NCBI RefSeq assembly: GCF_017815535.1 | Contig: NZ_CP072596.1 | Coordinates: 1,550,001 to 1,614,000, forward strand | DNA: 64,000 nt | Direction: 5' to 3' | DNA from: Tessaracoccus sp. MC1865 | GTDB lineage: Bacteria > Actinomycetota > Actinomycetes > Propionibacteriales > Propionibacteriaceae | Shown here: piece after piece, positions 1 through 8,563 of the stretch | How the letters are laid out: every line of letters begins with the position of its first letter | How positions within the stretch are numbered: position 1 is the first letter of the stretch | Position numbers and translations under genes: made by a program | The notes under the pieces: model-generated | The model's database searches: none | Told to the model about the DNA's origin: nothing | The model's input: only the letters and a program-made list of their open reading frames with translations

Positions 1-81
1 CTGCTGTCGCGGGCGCTGGACGAGCCCAGCGCGTACCTGCCGCCCGATGAACTGGGCGAGAACGTCCCCAGGGGCCTCTGA
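1..81 (+). CDS. C-terminal end of an unidentified protein (cut by window edge)
   Basis: An open frame runs from the first base to a TGA at 79-81 and gives 26 residues ending in NVPRGL. Codon third positions are G/C-rich, as in the surrounding genes, which supports real coding. The fragment is too short to assign a family. It lies 64 bases upstream of the dusB start, and a -10-like TAGACT at 109-114 separates the two, so the genes need not be co-transcribed. Confidence 0.45.
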   Translation: MLSRALDEPSAYLPPDELGENVPRGL

Positions 82-108
82 CTTTTCGGCGGACCGGCGG
101 GGCGCGGT

Positions 109-114
109 TAGACT
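109..114 (+). promoter_or_regulatory. Putative -10 box for dusB (TAGACT)
   Basis: TAGACT fits the actinobacterial TANNNT -10 pattern. Transcription would start near 121 and leave a leader of about 25 bases with a GAGGA Shine-Dalgarno at 132-136. No convincing -35 hexamer is visible. Confidence 0.4.
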
Positions 115-145
115 GGTCCGTCGCCGATCCCGAGGACCCCACCAC

Positions 146-1297
146 ATGACCGTCAACGCCGCACCCCTCCGCCTGCATGCGCCCAGCAACCCCGACGCCG
201 TCGTCGTCGAGTTGCCGGTGGTGCTGGCGCCGATGGCCGGTGTGACGAACGCGGCCTACCGTCAACTGTGCCGTGAGCAGGGTGCGGGCCTGTACGTCTG
301 CGAGATGATCACCTCCCGCGGCCTGGTCGTCGGCGACCAGAAGACCCGCGACATGCTGCAGTTCGACCCCGGGGAGACCACGCGCTCAGTTCAGCTCTAC
401 GGGGTGGACGCCGACGCCATGGCGGGCGCTGCGCGCGTCCTGATCCGCGAGCACAGCGTGGACCACATCGACCTCAACTTCGGTTGCCCCGTGCCCAAGG
501 TGACCCGGAAGGGCGGCGGAGGCGTGCTGCCGTACAAGCGCGACCGCCTCCGCGCCATCGTCCGCGAAACAGTTAGGGCCGCGGACGAATTCGGCGTGCC
601 GGTGACCATCAAGACGCGCATCGGCATCGACCAGGACCACGAGACCTTCCTCGACGCCGGCCGCATCGCGCAGGAAGAGGGCGCGGCCGCCATCGCCCTG
701 CACGGGCGCACGGTGCAGCAGGCGTACTCGGGTGAGGCCGACTGGGCGCGCATCAAGGAACTCGTCGATGAGGTCGACATCCCCGTGCTGGGCAACGGCG
801 ACATCTGGGAGGCCGAGGACGCCCTGCGCATGATGGCCGAGACGGGTTGCGACGGCGTGGTCATCGGCCGCGGCTGCCTGGGGCGGCCCTGGCTCTTCGG
901 CGACCTGGCCGCCGCGTTCCGCGGCGAGGGCCGACGCCTGCGTCCCTCGCTGGGCGAGGTGGGCCAGATGCTCCTGCGCCACGCCGAACTGCTCGCGAGG
1001 GTGATGGGTCCCCGGGGCATCGTGGACCTGCGCAAGCACATGGCGTGGTACTTCAAGGGCTATCCGGTGGGCGAGCTGCGCCGCCGGTTCGCCATGGTGG
1101 CCTCGATGGCCGAACTCGAAGAGCTGGTCGGGTTGCTGGACGCCGGTGCGGAGTTCCCGGTGGCCGAACTGGGCACCCCGCGTGGGCGCCAGGGATCGCC
1201 GCGGGGCAAAGTCGTGCTGCCGCACGGATGGTACGACGACACCTCGGGGTGCGACCTGGATCTGTCCGAGGCGGAGCTCGACGTTTCAGGCGGTTAG
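146..1297 (+). CDS. dusB: tRNA-dihydrouridine synthase, DusB type
   Basis: This flavoenzyme reduces uridines in the tRNA D-loop to dihydrouridine with NADPH. The 383-aa product has the TIM-barrel Dus signatures in order: APMAGVT (residues 28-34), DLNFGCPVPK with the catalytic acid cysteine at C114, IKTRIGI, ALHGRT, and a late FMN-phosphate segment GVVIGRGCLGRPW. I chose the ATG at 146 because GAGGA lies 9 bases upstream; the frame stays open further 5' but that part lacks family similarity. It is followed by citrate synthase in the same orientation with an 88-base gap. Confidence 0.93.
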   Translation: MTVNAAPLRLHAPSNPDAVVVELPVVLAPMAGVTNAAYRQLCREQGAGLYVCEMITSRGLVVGDQKTRDMLQFDPGETTRSVQLYGVDADAMAGAARVLIREHSVDHIDLNFGCPVPKVTRKGGGGVLPYKRDRLRAIVRETVRAADEFGVPVTIKTRIGIDQDHETFLDAGRIAQEEGAAAIALHGRTVQQAYSGEADWARIKELVDEVDIPVLGNGDIWEAEDALRMMAETGCDGVVIGRGCLGRPWLFGDLAAAFRGEGRRLRPSLGEVGQMLLRHAELLARVMGPRGIVDLRKHMAWYFKGYPVGELRRRFAMVASMAELEELVGLLDAGAEFPVAELGTPRGRQGSPRGKVVLPHGWYDDTSGCDLDLSEAELDVSGG

Positions 1298-1310
1298 TCC
1301 AACCCCCCGC

Positions 1311-1371
1311 GAGCCCCCAGAGCCGTCATCTGTAGGTTTGACGCACCCGGCCCTCCTCCAGGGGGCTCTGG
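1311..1371 (+). other. Leader of citrate synthase with two alternative stems
   Basis: GAGCCCCC (1311-1318) and the overlapping CCAGAGCC (1317-1324) can each pair with the same downstream block: GGGGGCTC (1361-1368) or GGCTCTGG (1364-1371). The block ends 5 bases before the Shine-Dalgarno. The two pairings exclude each other. Whether the structure regulates anything is unknown. Confidence 0.3.
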
Positions 1372-1385
1372 ACATGGAGGTGCCC

Positions 1386-2672
1386 ATGCAGGAATACGCC
1401 ACCATCACCATCGACGGCGCCGAGCACCGGCTGCCGATCGTCACCGGATCAGAGGGGGAGCGCGCCATCGACATCGCGCGCCTCAGGCAGGACACCGGTC
1501 TCATCACCCTGGACCCGGGTTATGCGAACACCGGCTCGGCGCAGTCGGCCATCACCTTCATCGACGGGGAGAAGGGCATCCTGCGCTACCGCGGTGTGCC
1601 GATCGAGGACCTGGCCGAACGCTCCAGCTTCATCGAGACCGCCGAACTACTGATCTTCGGCGAGCTCCCCGACGAGGACGAACGGGCCAACTTCCGCTCG
1701 CTGCTCACGGAGAATTCCGCGCTGCACCGCGACATGCGCAAGCACTTCGACGGTTTCCCGGTCAACGCGCACCCGATGAGCATCCTGTCCTCGATGATCA
1801 ACGCCCTGCAGGCCCACGACATGCCGGAGCACGGCTTCACCTCCGGCAACGGATTCCGTGAGGCGGCCGCGAGCCTGCTCGCGAAGACCCGCACGATCGC
1901 CGCAGCCTCCTACAAGTCCCACGTCGGGCAGCCCATCGCCTACCCCCGCTACGACCTCCCGTACGCGGAGAACTTCCTCCACATGATGTTCTCCGTGCCG
2001 TACCGCGACTATGAGCCCACCCCCGAAGTGGCCCACGCCCTCAACATGTTCCTCGTCCTGCACGCGGACCACGAGCAGAACTGCTCGACCTCGACTGTGC
2101 GCATGGTGGCGTCGTCCGGCGCGAACCTGTACGCCGCCGTCTCCGCCGGCGTGAACGCGCTCTGGGGCCCGCTGCACGGCGGCGCCAACATGGGCGTGAT
2201 CGACATGCTGGAGCAGATCAACGAGGGGTCCTGGACGGCCAAGCAGTACGTCGACCGCGCCAAGGACAAGAAGTCCGGCATCAAGCTCATGGGCTTCGGG
2301 CACCGCGTCTACCGGAACTTCGACCCCCGGGCCAAGATCCTCAAGGAGGCCGCGGACAACCTCCTCGACGCCATGCACATCGACGACCCGCTGTTGGACA
2401 TCGCCCGCGAGGTGGAACAGGCGGCGCTGGCCGACGAGTACTTCGCCTCCCGCAGGCTGTACCCCAACGTCGACTTCTACTCGGGAATCATCCTGCGGGC
2501 CATCGGCATCCCCCTGGACATGTTCACCGTGCTGTTCGCGATCGGGCGCACGCCGGGGTGGATCGCCCATTGGAAGGAAGTCACCGACGATGCCAAGCAG
2601 CGGATCTACCGCCCTCGGCAGGTCTACGTCGGCCGCCAGTTGTCGCAGTGGGTGCCGCGCAACGAGCGCTGA
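1386..2672 (+). CDS. gltA: Citrate synthase (type II)
   Basis: It condenses oxaloacetate and acetyl-CoA to citrate, the entry step of the TCA cycle. The product is 428 aa, about the length of the hexameric type II enzymes. The catalytic triad is visible: His264 in LHGGAN, His306 in GFGHRVY and Asp363 in YPNVDFYSG. A small beta-rich N-terminal domain precedes the helical core, as in type II enzymes. The ATG at 1386 has GGAGG five bases upstream (1376-1380); an in-frame ATG at 1374 would include that Shine-Dalgarno and is less likely. Confidence 0.95.
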   Translation: MQEYATITIDGAEHRLPIVTGSEGERAIDIARLRQDTGLITLDPGYANTGSAQSAITFIDGEKGILRYRGVPIEDLAERSSFIETAELLIFGELPDEDERANFRSLLTENSALHRDMRKHFDGFPVNAHPMSILSSMINALQAHDMPEHGFTSGNGFREAAASLLAKTRTIAAASYKSHVGQPIAYPRYDLPYAENFLHMMFSVPYRDYEPTPEVAHALNMFLVLHADHEQNCSTSTVRMVASSGANLYAAVSAGVNALWGPLHGGANMGVIDMLEQINEGSWTAKQYVDRAKDKKSGIKLMGFGHRVYRNFDPRAKILKEAADNLLDAMHIDDPLLDIAREVEQAALADEYFASRRLYPNVDFYSGIILRAIGIPLDMFTVLFAIGRTPGWIAHWKEVTDDAKQRIYRPRQVYVGRQLSQWVPRNER

Positions 2673-2697
2673 ACGGTCGGCGGCCTGCGAGGCCCGT

Positions 2698-2703
2698 TAG
2701 GCT
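2698..2703 (+). promoter_or_regulatory. -10 box for dgt (TAGGCT), leaderless spacing
   Basis: TAGGCT ends 8 bases before the ATG at 2712, so transcription would begin at or next to the start codon. There is no good Shine-Dalgarno before dgt, which agrees with a leaderless mRNA. Confidence 0.5.
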
Positions 2704-2711
2704 GGGGGCCG

Positions 2712-3818
2712 ATGAACGAGATCCTGCCCCGTACGAAGCTCTGGGCGCACACGATGCGCGGCCACGGCGATGACGTGATCACCGCGCACCGCTCGTCGTC
2801 GGCCCGCATCAGCCCCCGGCCGGCGCGTGAGCGTGCCCAGCGGGAAGAGCTGGAACGCGCGCTGTATGTGCCGGAGGCGACCTTCGCGTCCGGCGCCGGT
2901 CACCGCGCCCGCGAGGAGGCGCCGGACCGGATGCGCACCTGTTTCGAGCGCGACCGCGACCGCATCGTGCATTCAGCCGCCTTCCGCAGGCTGGCGGGAA
3001 AGACGCAGGTGGTGGTCTACCCGACGGATCACCAGCGCACGCGCCTCACGCACGCCATCGAGGTGGCTCAGTGCGCCATCGCCATGGCCCGCGGGATCGG
3101 CGTCAACGTGACGTTGACGGACGCGATCGCGCTCGGCCACGACTGTGGGCACGGGCCGGGGGGACACGCCTCAGAGGACGCCTTCGACGAGTTCATCGCC
3201 ACCGGCTACGACCACGGGCCCTGGGGCGCCGACGTGGTGCTCGAACCCCTCAACCTGACGTTGGAGACCCTCGACGGCATCCGTAACCATTCCTGGTCCC
3301 GCCCTGCGCCCTCCACCATCGAGGGGGAGATCGTCAGTTGGGCCGACCGGATCGCCTACTGCGCCCACGATCTCGAGGACGCCGTATACGCGGGCATCGT
3401 CGACCTGGCGGACCTGCCTCCCGTGATCCGTGACGTGGTGGGCACCACCCGCCGCGAGCAACTGGCCACGTTCATCAACGCGGTGATCGACACCACGGGC
3501 GAGACCGGCACCGTCGGCATGGATGCGACGACGGCCGAGGCCCTCGCCGAACTGCGGCGGTTCAACTACGAACGGATCTACACGCGCCCCGAATCCGTGG
3601 CGCAGTCCAGCACGGTCGTGGCCGCGTTGCGCGACCTCGTGAATTTCTACCTGGAGAACCCGCGGGCGTTGCCTCAGGAGTACCACGGCGACGACCTCGT
3701 GCGCGGCGCCGTCGCCTACGTGGGCGGGATGACGGACCGGTTCGCCTTCGAGCAGGCGCAGCGTCGCCTCGGCTGGGACCCGTCCAGGTTGCCCCGGGGC
3801 ATCGGCCGCGGAGCCTGA
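2712..3818 (+). CDS. dgt: dGTPase-like HD-domain deoxynucleoside triphosphate triphosphohydrolase
   Basis: This family hydrolyses dNTPs to deoxynucleosides and triphosphate and so limits dNTP pools. The 368-aa protein has the metal-binding HD signature: His in RTRLTHAIEVAQ, the HD pair in ALGHDCGHGPGGH, and the distal Asp in SWADRIAYCAHDLED. It has the length of the short actinobacterial Dgt-like proteins. It lies upstream of dnaG, as in many actinobacteria, although a minus-strand permease gene sits between them here. The substrate is inferred from the family. Confidence 0.9.
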   Translation: MNEILPRTKLWAHTMRGHGDDVITAHRSSSARISPRPARERAQREELERALYVPEATFASGAGHRAREEAPDRMRTCFERDRDRIVHSAAFRRLAGKTQVVVYPTDHQRTRLTHAIEVAQCAIAMARGIGVNVTLTDAIALGHDCGHGPGGHASEDAFDEFIATGYDHGPWGADVVLEPLNLTLETLDGIRNHSWSRPAPSTIEGEIVSWADRIAYCAHDLEDAVYAGIVDLADLPPVIRDVVGTTRREQLATFINAVIDTTGETGTVGMDATTAEALAELRRFNYERIYTRPESVAQSSTVVAALRDLVNFYLENPRALPQEYHGDDLVRGAVAYVGGMTDRFAFEQAQRRLGWDPSRLPRGIGRGA

Positions 3819-3834
3819 CCCGCTCGCCGTCCGG

Positions 3835-4599
3835 TCACGCGTGCAGCTTGGCGGCGAGGTCGGGCGGCAGGAGCCACGTCTTGGTCGACAGCCAGCGTGC
3901 CGCCACCGCCGTGCACACCTGGCCGGCGTTGATGCCCACGAGCACCAGCAACTGGGCCGAGGCCGCGTCCCAGGCGGACCCGCCGCCGAGCAGCACGCCG
4001 ATGTAGGCGCCGGGCAGGGTGACCAGTCCCACCGTGCGGGTCTGGTCCAGCGAGGGGATGAGCGCCTCATGGAGCGTGGGGGAGACCACGTTGCGGATGG
4101 CCCTTCCCCGTTCCACGCCGAGCGCCAGCCAGGCCTCGTACTCGTCGTAGCGGTTGCGCAGCTCGGCGAAGTTGCGGCGGCCCGCCAGCGTGTGCGCGGT
4201 CATCATGTTGCCGACCATGATCCCCGCGATCGGCACGATCGACGGGCCGGTCAGGGGTGCCGTGCCGGTGGCGAAGATGATCGTCAGGACGGGCACCGCG
4301 CCCGCAGCCATTGCGAAGGCCACGGCCAGGTACCCCCGGAGCCCCTTGATGTCGGTGCGTTGCGCCGTGGTGAGGACGCCGACGATGAACATGATGAACA
4401 CGAAGGCGAAGGCCAGCGCCCAGTGCGAGAGTGCGAAGCCGACGAGGAACGAGACCAGCAGCAGCTGCACCGCGGCGCGCATGGCGACCCACGGAATGGT
4501 CCGCCACACGGACACTCGGCCCCACAGCGCCACCCCGGCTCCCAGCGCCACGAGCAGCACCAGGCCGATGGCCAAGGGCCAGCCGATTGCGATCTCCAT
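3835..4599 (-). CDS. FetB/YbbM-like (UPF0014) ABC transporter permease
   Basis: A 254-aa integral membrane protein with about six or seven hydrophobic segments. It carries the family signature RTVGLVTLPGAYIGVLLGG near the C-terminus, preceded by a conserved cytoplasmic helix (YDEYEAWLALG). In E. coli, FetB pairs with the ATPase FetA and is linked to iron export and oxidative-stress resistance. No ATPase gene adjoins this copy, so the partner must lie elsewhere or the protein acts differently. GGAGG lies 4 bases upstream of the ATG and a minus-strand TAGAGT at 4620-4625 could be its -10. It converges on dgt and diverges from dnaG. Confidence 0.8.
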   Translation of the reverse strand: MEIAIGWPLAIGLVLLVALGAGVALWGRVSVWRTIPWVAMRAAVQLLLVSFLVGFALSHWALAFAFVFIMFIVGVLTTAQRTDIKGLRGYLAVAFAMAAGAVPVLTIIFATGTAPLTGPSIVPIAGIMVGNMMTAHTLAGRRNFAELRNRYDEYEAWLALGVERGRAIRNVVSPTLHEALIPSLDQTRTVGLVTLPGAYIGVLLGGGSAWDAASAQLLVLVGINAGQVCTAVAARWLSTKTWLLPPDLAAKLHA

Positions 4600-4619
4600 C
4601 CAGCCTCCGATCCACCCGA

Positions 4620-4625
4620 ACTCTA
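4620..4625 (-). promoter_or_regulatory. Putative -10 box for the FetB-like gene (TAGAGT)
   Basis: On the minus strand TAGAGT lies 20 bases before the ATG and leaves room for the GGAGG Shine-Dalgarno. It is back to back with the dnaG -10 box at 4644-4649. Confidence 0.45.
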
Positions 4626-4643
4626 TCGCTGCCGGGTTGCGGC

Positions 4644-4649
4644 TAGAGT
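4644..4649 (+). promoter_or_regulatory. -10 box for dnaG (TAGAGT), leaderless spacing
   Basis: TAGAGT ends 6 bases before the GTG at 4656. This predicts a leaderless dnaG mRNA and fixes the GTG start. Confidence 0.5.
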
Positions 4650-4655
4650 TGCGGA

Positions 4656-6494
4656 GTGGCTGGCCGGATCAACGAGGAGGACATCGCGACCGTCCGGGAA
4701 CGGGCTCGGATCGACGATGTGATTCGCGACTACGTCATGCTTCGCAACGCCGGCTCCGGTTCCTTCAAGGGCCTGTGCCCCTTCCACGACGAGAAGACCC
4801 CCAGCTTCACCGTCACACCGGCACGTGGCTTCTACTACTGCTTCGGCTGCGGCGAGGGCGGCGACGTCATCAACTTCCTGATGCGCCAGCAGAACCTCGG
4901 GTTCCAGGAATCCGTCCAGATGCTCGCAGACCGCTTCGGCGTCGACCTCCGCATCGAGGACGACGGCGTCCCGGGCCAGCCGCCCGGTCTCCGCAAGCGG
5001 GTGCTCGAGGCCAACGAGGCCGCGCAGGAGTTCTTCGCGGACCAGTTGGAGTCGGCAGAAGCGGTGGAGGCCCGCCGCTTCCTGCACGGCCGCGACTTCG
5101 ACCGCGCCGTCGCCCAGCGCTTCACCGTCGGCTACGCCCCTCGGCACGGCTGGGCGTTGCACCAGACCCTCAAGGCCAAGGGCTTCACCGACGACGTGCT
5201 GAAGACCGCGGGTCTGATCCGCGACGGGGGCCGGGACTTCTTCACCGGTCGCGTCCTCTGGCCCATCCGCGATTCCGCCCAGGCCGTGCTCGGCTTCGGT
5301 GCCCGGCGCATCTACGACGACGACCGGCTGCCGGCCAAGTACATCAACACCCCGGAGTCGCCGGTCTACAAGAAGTCGCACGTCCTGTACGGCCTCGACC
5401 TGGCGCGCCGCGAGATCGGCCGCAAACAGCAGGCTGTGATCGTCGAGGGCTACACCGACGTGATGGCCGCCCACCTGGCCGGCGTGGAGACCGCCATCGC
5501 CTCGTGCGGTACGGCCTTCGGCGACGACCACGCGCGCCTGCTGCAGCGGCTGATGGGTACGCAGGGCGGCCTGCACGGCGAGGTCATCTTCACCTTCGAC
5601 GGCGACAAGGCGGGCCAGGCGGCTGCGCTCAAGGTCTTCAAGGGCGACCAGAACTTCATCTCCCAGACCTACGTCGCCGTCGAACCCACCGGCCTCGACC
5701 CCTGCGACCTGCGGCTGCAGCAGGGCGAGGCGGCCGTCCGCGAGCTCGTGGCGCGACGCATCCCGCTGTACCAGTTCGTGATGAACAACATCGCGAAGAG
5801 CTACGACCTCGACAGGGCCGACGGCAGGCTAGCGGCGGCACGGGAAGGCGCCGAACTCGTCAGCGCGATCCGAGACCAGTCGCTGGTCAACCAGTACCTG
5901 CGGGAGCTGGCCGGCGTGCTGGGCATGGACGTCGACGACGTGCGCCGCGAAGCGGGCCGCTTCGGCCGCCGGAACGCAGGTGCGCCGGTTGAACCGCCGC
6001 CGCCCCCGGCGCCGGAGGAGCGGGCGGCCGAGCCTGGGTGGCCCAACCCGAACGACCCGCATCTGCGTCTCGAACGCGATTCGCTGAAGCTGATGCTGCA
6101 ACACCCCGTCACTTTCGACACCGCCTGGAACTCCGTGGTGGAGGAGGACTTCACGCACCCTGGTTACCGCGCCGTCTTCCGGCTGTTGTCCGGGGTGGAG
6201 TACGGGGAGAACTGGTCAGACCGCGTCCGCGCCGCGGCCCCCAACGAACTGGTGGCCCAACTGGTGGTCGCGCTGCTCGTGGAGCCCCTGTTCCGGGAAC
6301 CCGACGAAAGTTATTCACTCGCGCACACAGCGCAGTTGCAGCTCACCCGGGTGACTCGCGAGATTGCCGACGTGAAGTCCAAGTTGCAGCGGACAGACCC
6401 GGTCAAGGACCCGACGGGGCACCGGTCGCAGTTCGCCCATCTGACCCAGTTGGAGATGAAACGCAAACAACTACAGCATGTAGGACTAGCCTGA
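4656..6494 (+). CDS. dnaG: DNA primase
   Basis: It synthesises RNA primers at the replication fork. The 612-aa protein has all DnaG parts: the N-terminal CHC2 zinc finger (CPFH near residue 41, then YYCFGCGEGGD), the catalytic TOPRIM core (VEGYTD near residue 263 and FDGDKAG near 314), and a helical C-terminal DnaB-interaction region after a Pro-rich linker around residues 446-455. The GTG start is set by the leaderless -10 box. The usual actinobacterial neighbour dgt is just upstream. Confidence 0.95.
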   Translation: MAGRINEEDIATVRERARIDDVIRDYVMLRNAGSGSFKGLCPFHDEKTPSFTVTPARGFYYCFGCGEGGDVINFLMRQQNLGFQESVQMLADRFGVDLRIEDDGVPGQPPGLRKRVLEANEAAQEFFADQLESAEAVEARRFLHGRDFDRAVAQRFTVGYAPRHGWALHQTLKAKGFTDDVLKTAGLIRDGGRDFFTGRVLWPIRDSAQAVLGFGARRIYDDDRLPAKYINTPESPVYKKSHVLYGLDLARREIGRKQQAVIVEGYTDVMAAHLAGVETAIASCGTAFGDDHARLLQRLMGTQGGLHGEVIFTFDGDKAGQAAALKVFKGDQNFISQTYVAVEPTGLDPCDLRLQQGEAAVRELVARRIPLYQFVMNNIAKSYDLDRADGRLAAAREGAELVSAIRDQSLVNQYLRELAGVLGMDVDDVRREAGRFGRRNAGAPVEPPPPPAPEERAAEPGWPNPNDPHLRLERDSLKLMLQHPVTFDTAWNSVVEEDFTHPGYRAVFRLLSGVEYGENWSDRVRAAAPNELVAQLVVALLVEPLFREPDESYSLAHTAQLQLTRVTREIADVKSKLQRTDPVKDPTGHRSQFAHLTQLEMKRKQLQHVGLA

Positions 6495-6518
6495 CGGGAA
6501 GTGGCTGCAGGGAAATTC

Positions 6519-6548
6519 TTGCAATCGCTCAACGCATGTGCGTATTAT
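6519..6548 (+). promoter_or_regulatory. Sigma-70-type promoter for the acetate symporter operon
   Basis: TTGCAA at 6519-6524 and TATTAT at 6543-6548 are separated by 18 bases, one of the better housekeeping-type promoters in the window. It would leave a leader of about 38 bases carrying AGGAG (6584-6588). The AT-rich patch stands out against the GC-rich background. Confidence 0.65.
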
Positions 6549-6592
6549 CTTGACGTCGAGACAACGTGGTCCCGCCGACCTTCAGGAGAATG

Positions 6593-6958
6593 ATGTCCCA
6601 AGGCCGAACAACCGAATTCCCCCCGCTCCAGAACAACAGCCGCGAGGTCTTCCTCGAGGTGGCCCGCTCTCAGCGGTTCCAGCAGCTGCGCTCGCGCTTC
6701 CGGAACTTCGCCTTCCCGATGACCATCGCCGGGTTGGCCTCGTACTTCACCTTCGTGGTGCTGTCCATCTTCGCCGTCGACTTCATGTCCTCGCCGTTCC
6801 TCGGCCTCGAGGGCGTCAACGTCGGGTTGGTGATCGGCTTCTTCCAGTTCGCCCTCGTGTGGGTCTGGACGGCCATCTACGTCAACTACGCCAACACGAA
6901 GCTGGACCCGGTCTCGGCTGAGCTCAAGCAGGAACTCATCGAGAAGGGGGCGGTGTGA
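6593..6958 (+). CDS. DUF485 membrane protein, partner of the acetate symporter
   Basis: A 121-aa protein with a soluble N-terminus and two hydrophobic helices, around FAFPMTIAGLASYFTFVVL and VGLVIGFFQFALVWVW, ending in a short charged tail. DUF485 (YjcH-like) proteins are almost always encoded directly before ActP-type cation/acetate symporters, as here, but their molecular role is not established. Two adjacent ATGs exist (6590, 6593); 6593 gives the better spacing from AGGAG. The stop TGA shares one base with the next ATG, so translation is probably coupled. Confidence 0.85.
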   Translation: MSQGRTTEFPPLQNNSREVFLEVARSQRFQQLRSRFRNFAFPMTIAGLASYFTFVVLSIFAVDFMSSPFLGLEGVNVGLVIGFFQFALVWVWTAIYVNYANTKLDPVSAELKQELIEKGAV

Positions 6959-8553
6959 TGCTGCTCGAGACCCAGTACGGCAACCCCTGGATCAACATCG
7001 CCGTGTTCGCCGTTTTCGTCCTGGCGACGCTCACCGTCGTCATCGTCGTCAGCCGCCAGAAGACCAAGGCGACCGACTTCTACACCGGCGGCGCCAAGTT
7101 CTCCGGCCGGCAGAACGGACTCGCCATCACAGGCGACTACCTCTCGGCCGCGGCCTTCCTCGGCGTGACCGGAGCCATCGCGCTCTACGGTTACGACGGC
7201 TTCCTGTATTCGGTGGGCTTCTTCGTCGCGCTGCTCCTGGCGCTGTACCTCGTGGCAGAGCCGATGCGCAACACGGGCAAGTACACCATGGCCGACGTGC
7301 TCAGCTTCCGCATGGAACAGAAGCCCATCCGGACCGCCGCCGCCACGTCCACCCTGATCATCTCGCTGGTCTACCTGCTGGCGCAGATGGCCGGCGCGGG
7401 TGGCCTCGTGGCGCTGCTGCTGGGGGTCACCGACAAGTCGATGCAGGGCGTCGTCATCGGTCTGGTGGGCGTGCTCATGGTCGGATACGTGCTGATCGGC
7501 GGGATGAAGGGCACCACCTGGGTGCAGATGATCAAGGCGGTGCTGCTGGTCACGGGCGCGGCCGTCATGACCTTCCTGGTGCTCATGGGCGACGGGTTCA
7601 ACTTCGACAAGCTGGCCATGGCGGCAGACGCGGCGGCCAACAACGACCTGCTCGCGCCCATGCAGCAGTACGGCACGTCCATCTGGACCAAGCTGTCGTT
7701 CCTGTCGCTGTCCATCGCGCTGATCGCCGGCCCCTCGGGCCTGCCGCACGTGCTGATGCGCTTCTACACCGTGCCGACGGCGAAGGAGGCCCGCCGCTCG
7801 GCGGTCTGGGCCATCATCCTGGTGGGCATCTTCTTCCTGTTCACCCTCGTCCTCGGACTCGGCGCGGCCAAGCTCGTGGGGCAGGACGCGATCATGGCCG
7901 CCCCCGGCGCCCAGAACTCCGCGGCCCCGTTGCTGGCGCTCAACCTCGGTGGTGAGGTCTTCATGGGCATCATCTCCGGCGTGGCCTTCGCCACCATCCT
8001 CGCGGTGGTCGCGGGGCTCACCATCACGGCGTCCGCGTCGTTCGCCCACGATGTGTACAACAACATCATCAAGGACGGCAAGGCTGATCCCGCCCAGGAG
8101 GTGAAGGTCGCGCGCTACACCTCCGTGGTGGTGGGCTTCCTCGCCATCCTCGGTGGCATCGTCGCCAACGGCCAGAACATCGCCTTCCTCATCTCGCTGG
8201 CGTTCGCCGTGGCGGCCTCCGCGAACCTGCCGTCGATCCTGTACACCCTGTACTGGAAGCGGTTCAACACTCGCGGGTCCGTCTGGTCGATCTACACGGG
8301 ACTCATCTCCGCGACCGTGCTGATCGTCTTCTCCCCGGCCATCTCCGGCTCCAAGACGGCGATGCTGGGGGAGGCGATCGACTTCGCCTGGTTCCCGCTG
8401 ACGAACCCTGCTCTGGTCAGCGTGCCGCTGGCCTTCCTGGCGGGCTATCTGGGCACGATCTCGTCGCCCACACGCGGTGACGACGAGTTCGCCATCGAGA
8501 TGGAGGTCCGCTCCATGACCGGCGCCGGTGCCGGCGAGGCCATCTCGCACTGA
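6958..8553 (+). CDS. actP: Cation/acetate symporter of the sodium:solute symporter family
   Basis: A 531-aa polytopic protein with about 13 hydrophobic helices. Family-typical segments include TDFYTGGAKFSGRQNGLAI near the N-terminus, SGLPHVLMRFYTV mid-protein, and SASFAHDVYNNI. Together with the DUF485 partner this indicates uptake of acetate or another short monocarboxylate driven by Na+ or H+. The ATG at 6958 overlaps the DUF485 stop; a GTG at 6955 is possible. It converges with the sigma-factor gene 10 bases downstream. Substrate choice among acetate, propionate and pyruvate cannot be read from sequence. Confidence 0.88.
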   Translation: MLLETQYGNPWINIAVFAVFVLATLTVVIVVSRQKTKATDFYTGGAKFSGRQNGLAITGDYLSAAAFLGVTGAIALYGYDGFLYSVGFFVALLLALYLVAEPMRNTGKYTMADVLSFRMEQKPIRTAAATSTLIISLVYLLAQMAGAGGLVALLLGVTDKSMQGVVIGLVGVLMVGYVLIGGMKGTTWVQMIKAVLLVTGAAVMTFLVLMGDGFNFDKLAMAADAAANNDLLAPMQQYGTSIWTKLSFLSLSIALIAGPSGLPHVLMRFYTVPTAKEARRSAVWAIILVGIFFLFTLVLGLGAAKLVGQDAIMAAPGAQNSAAPLLALNLGGEVFMGIISGVAFATILAVVAGLTITASASFAHDVYNNIIKDGKADPAQEVKVARYTSVVVGFLAILGGIVANGQNIAFLISLAFAVAASANLPSILYTLYWKRFNTRGSVWSIYTGLISATVLIVFSPAISGSKTAMLGEAIDFAWFPLTNPALVSVPLAFLAGYLGTISSPTRGDDEFAIEMEVRSMTGAGAGEAISH

Positions 8554-8563
8554 GGCCACGCCC

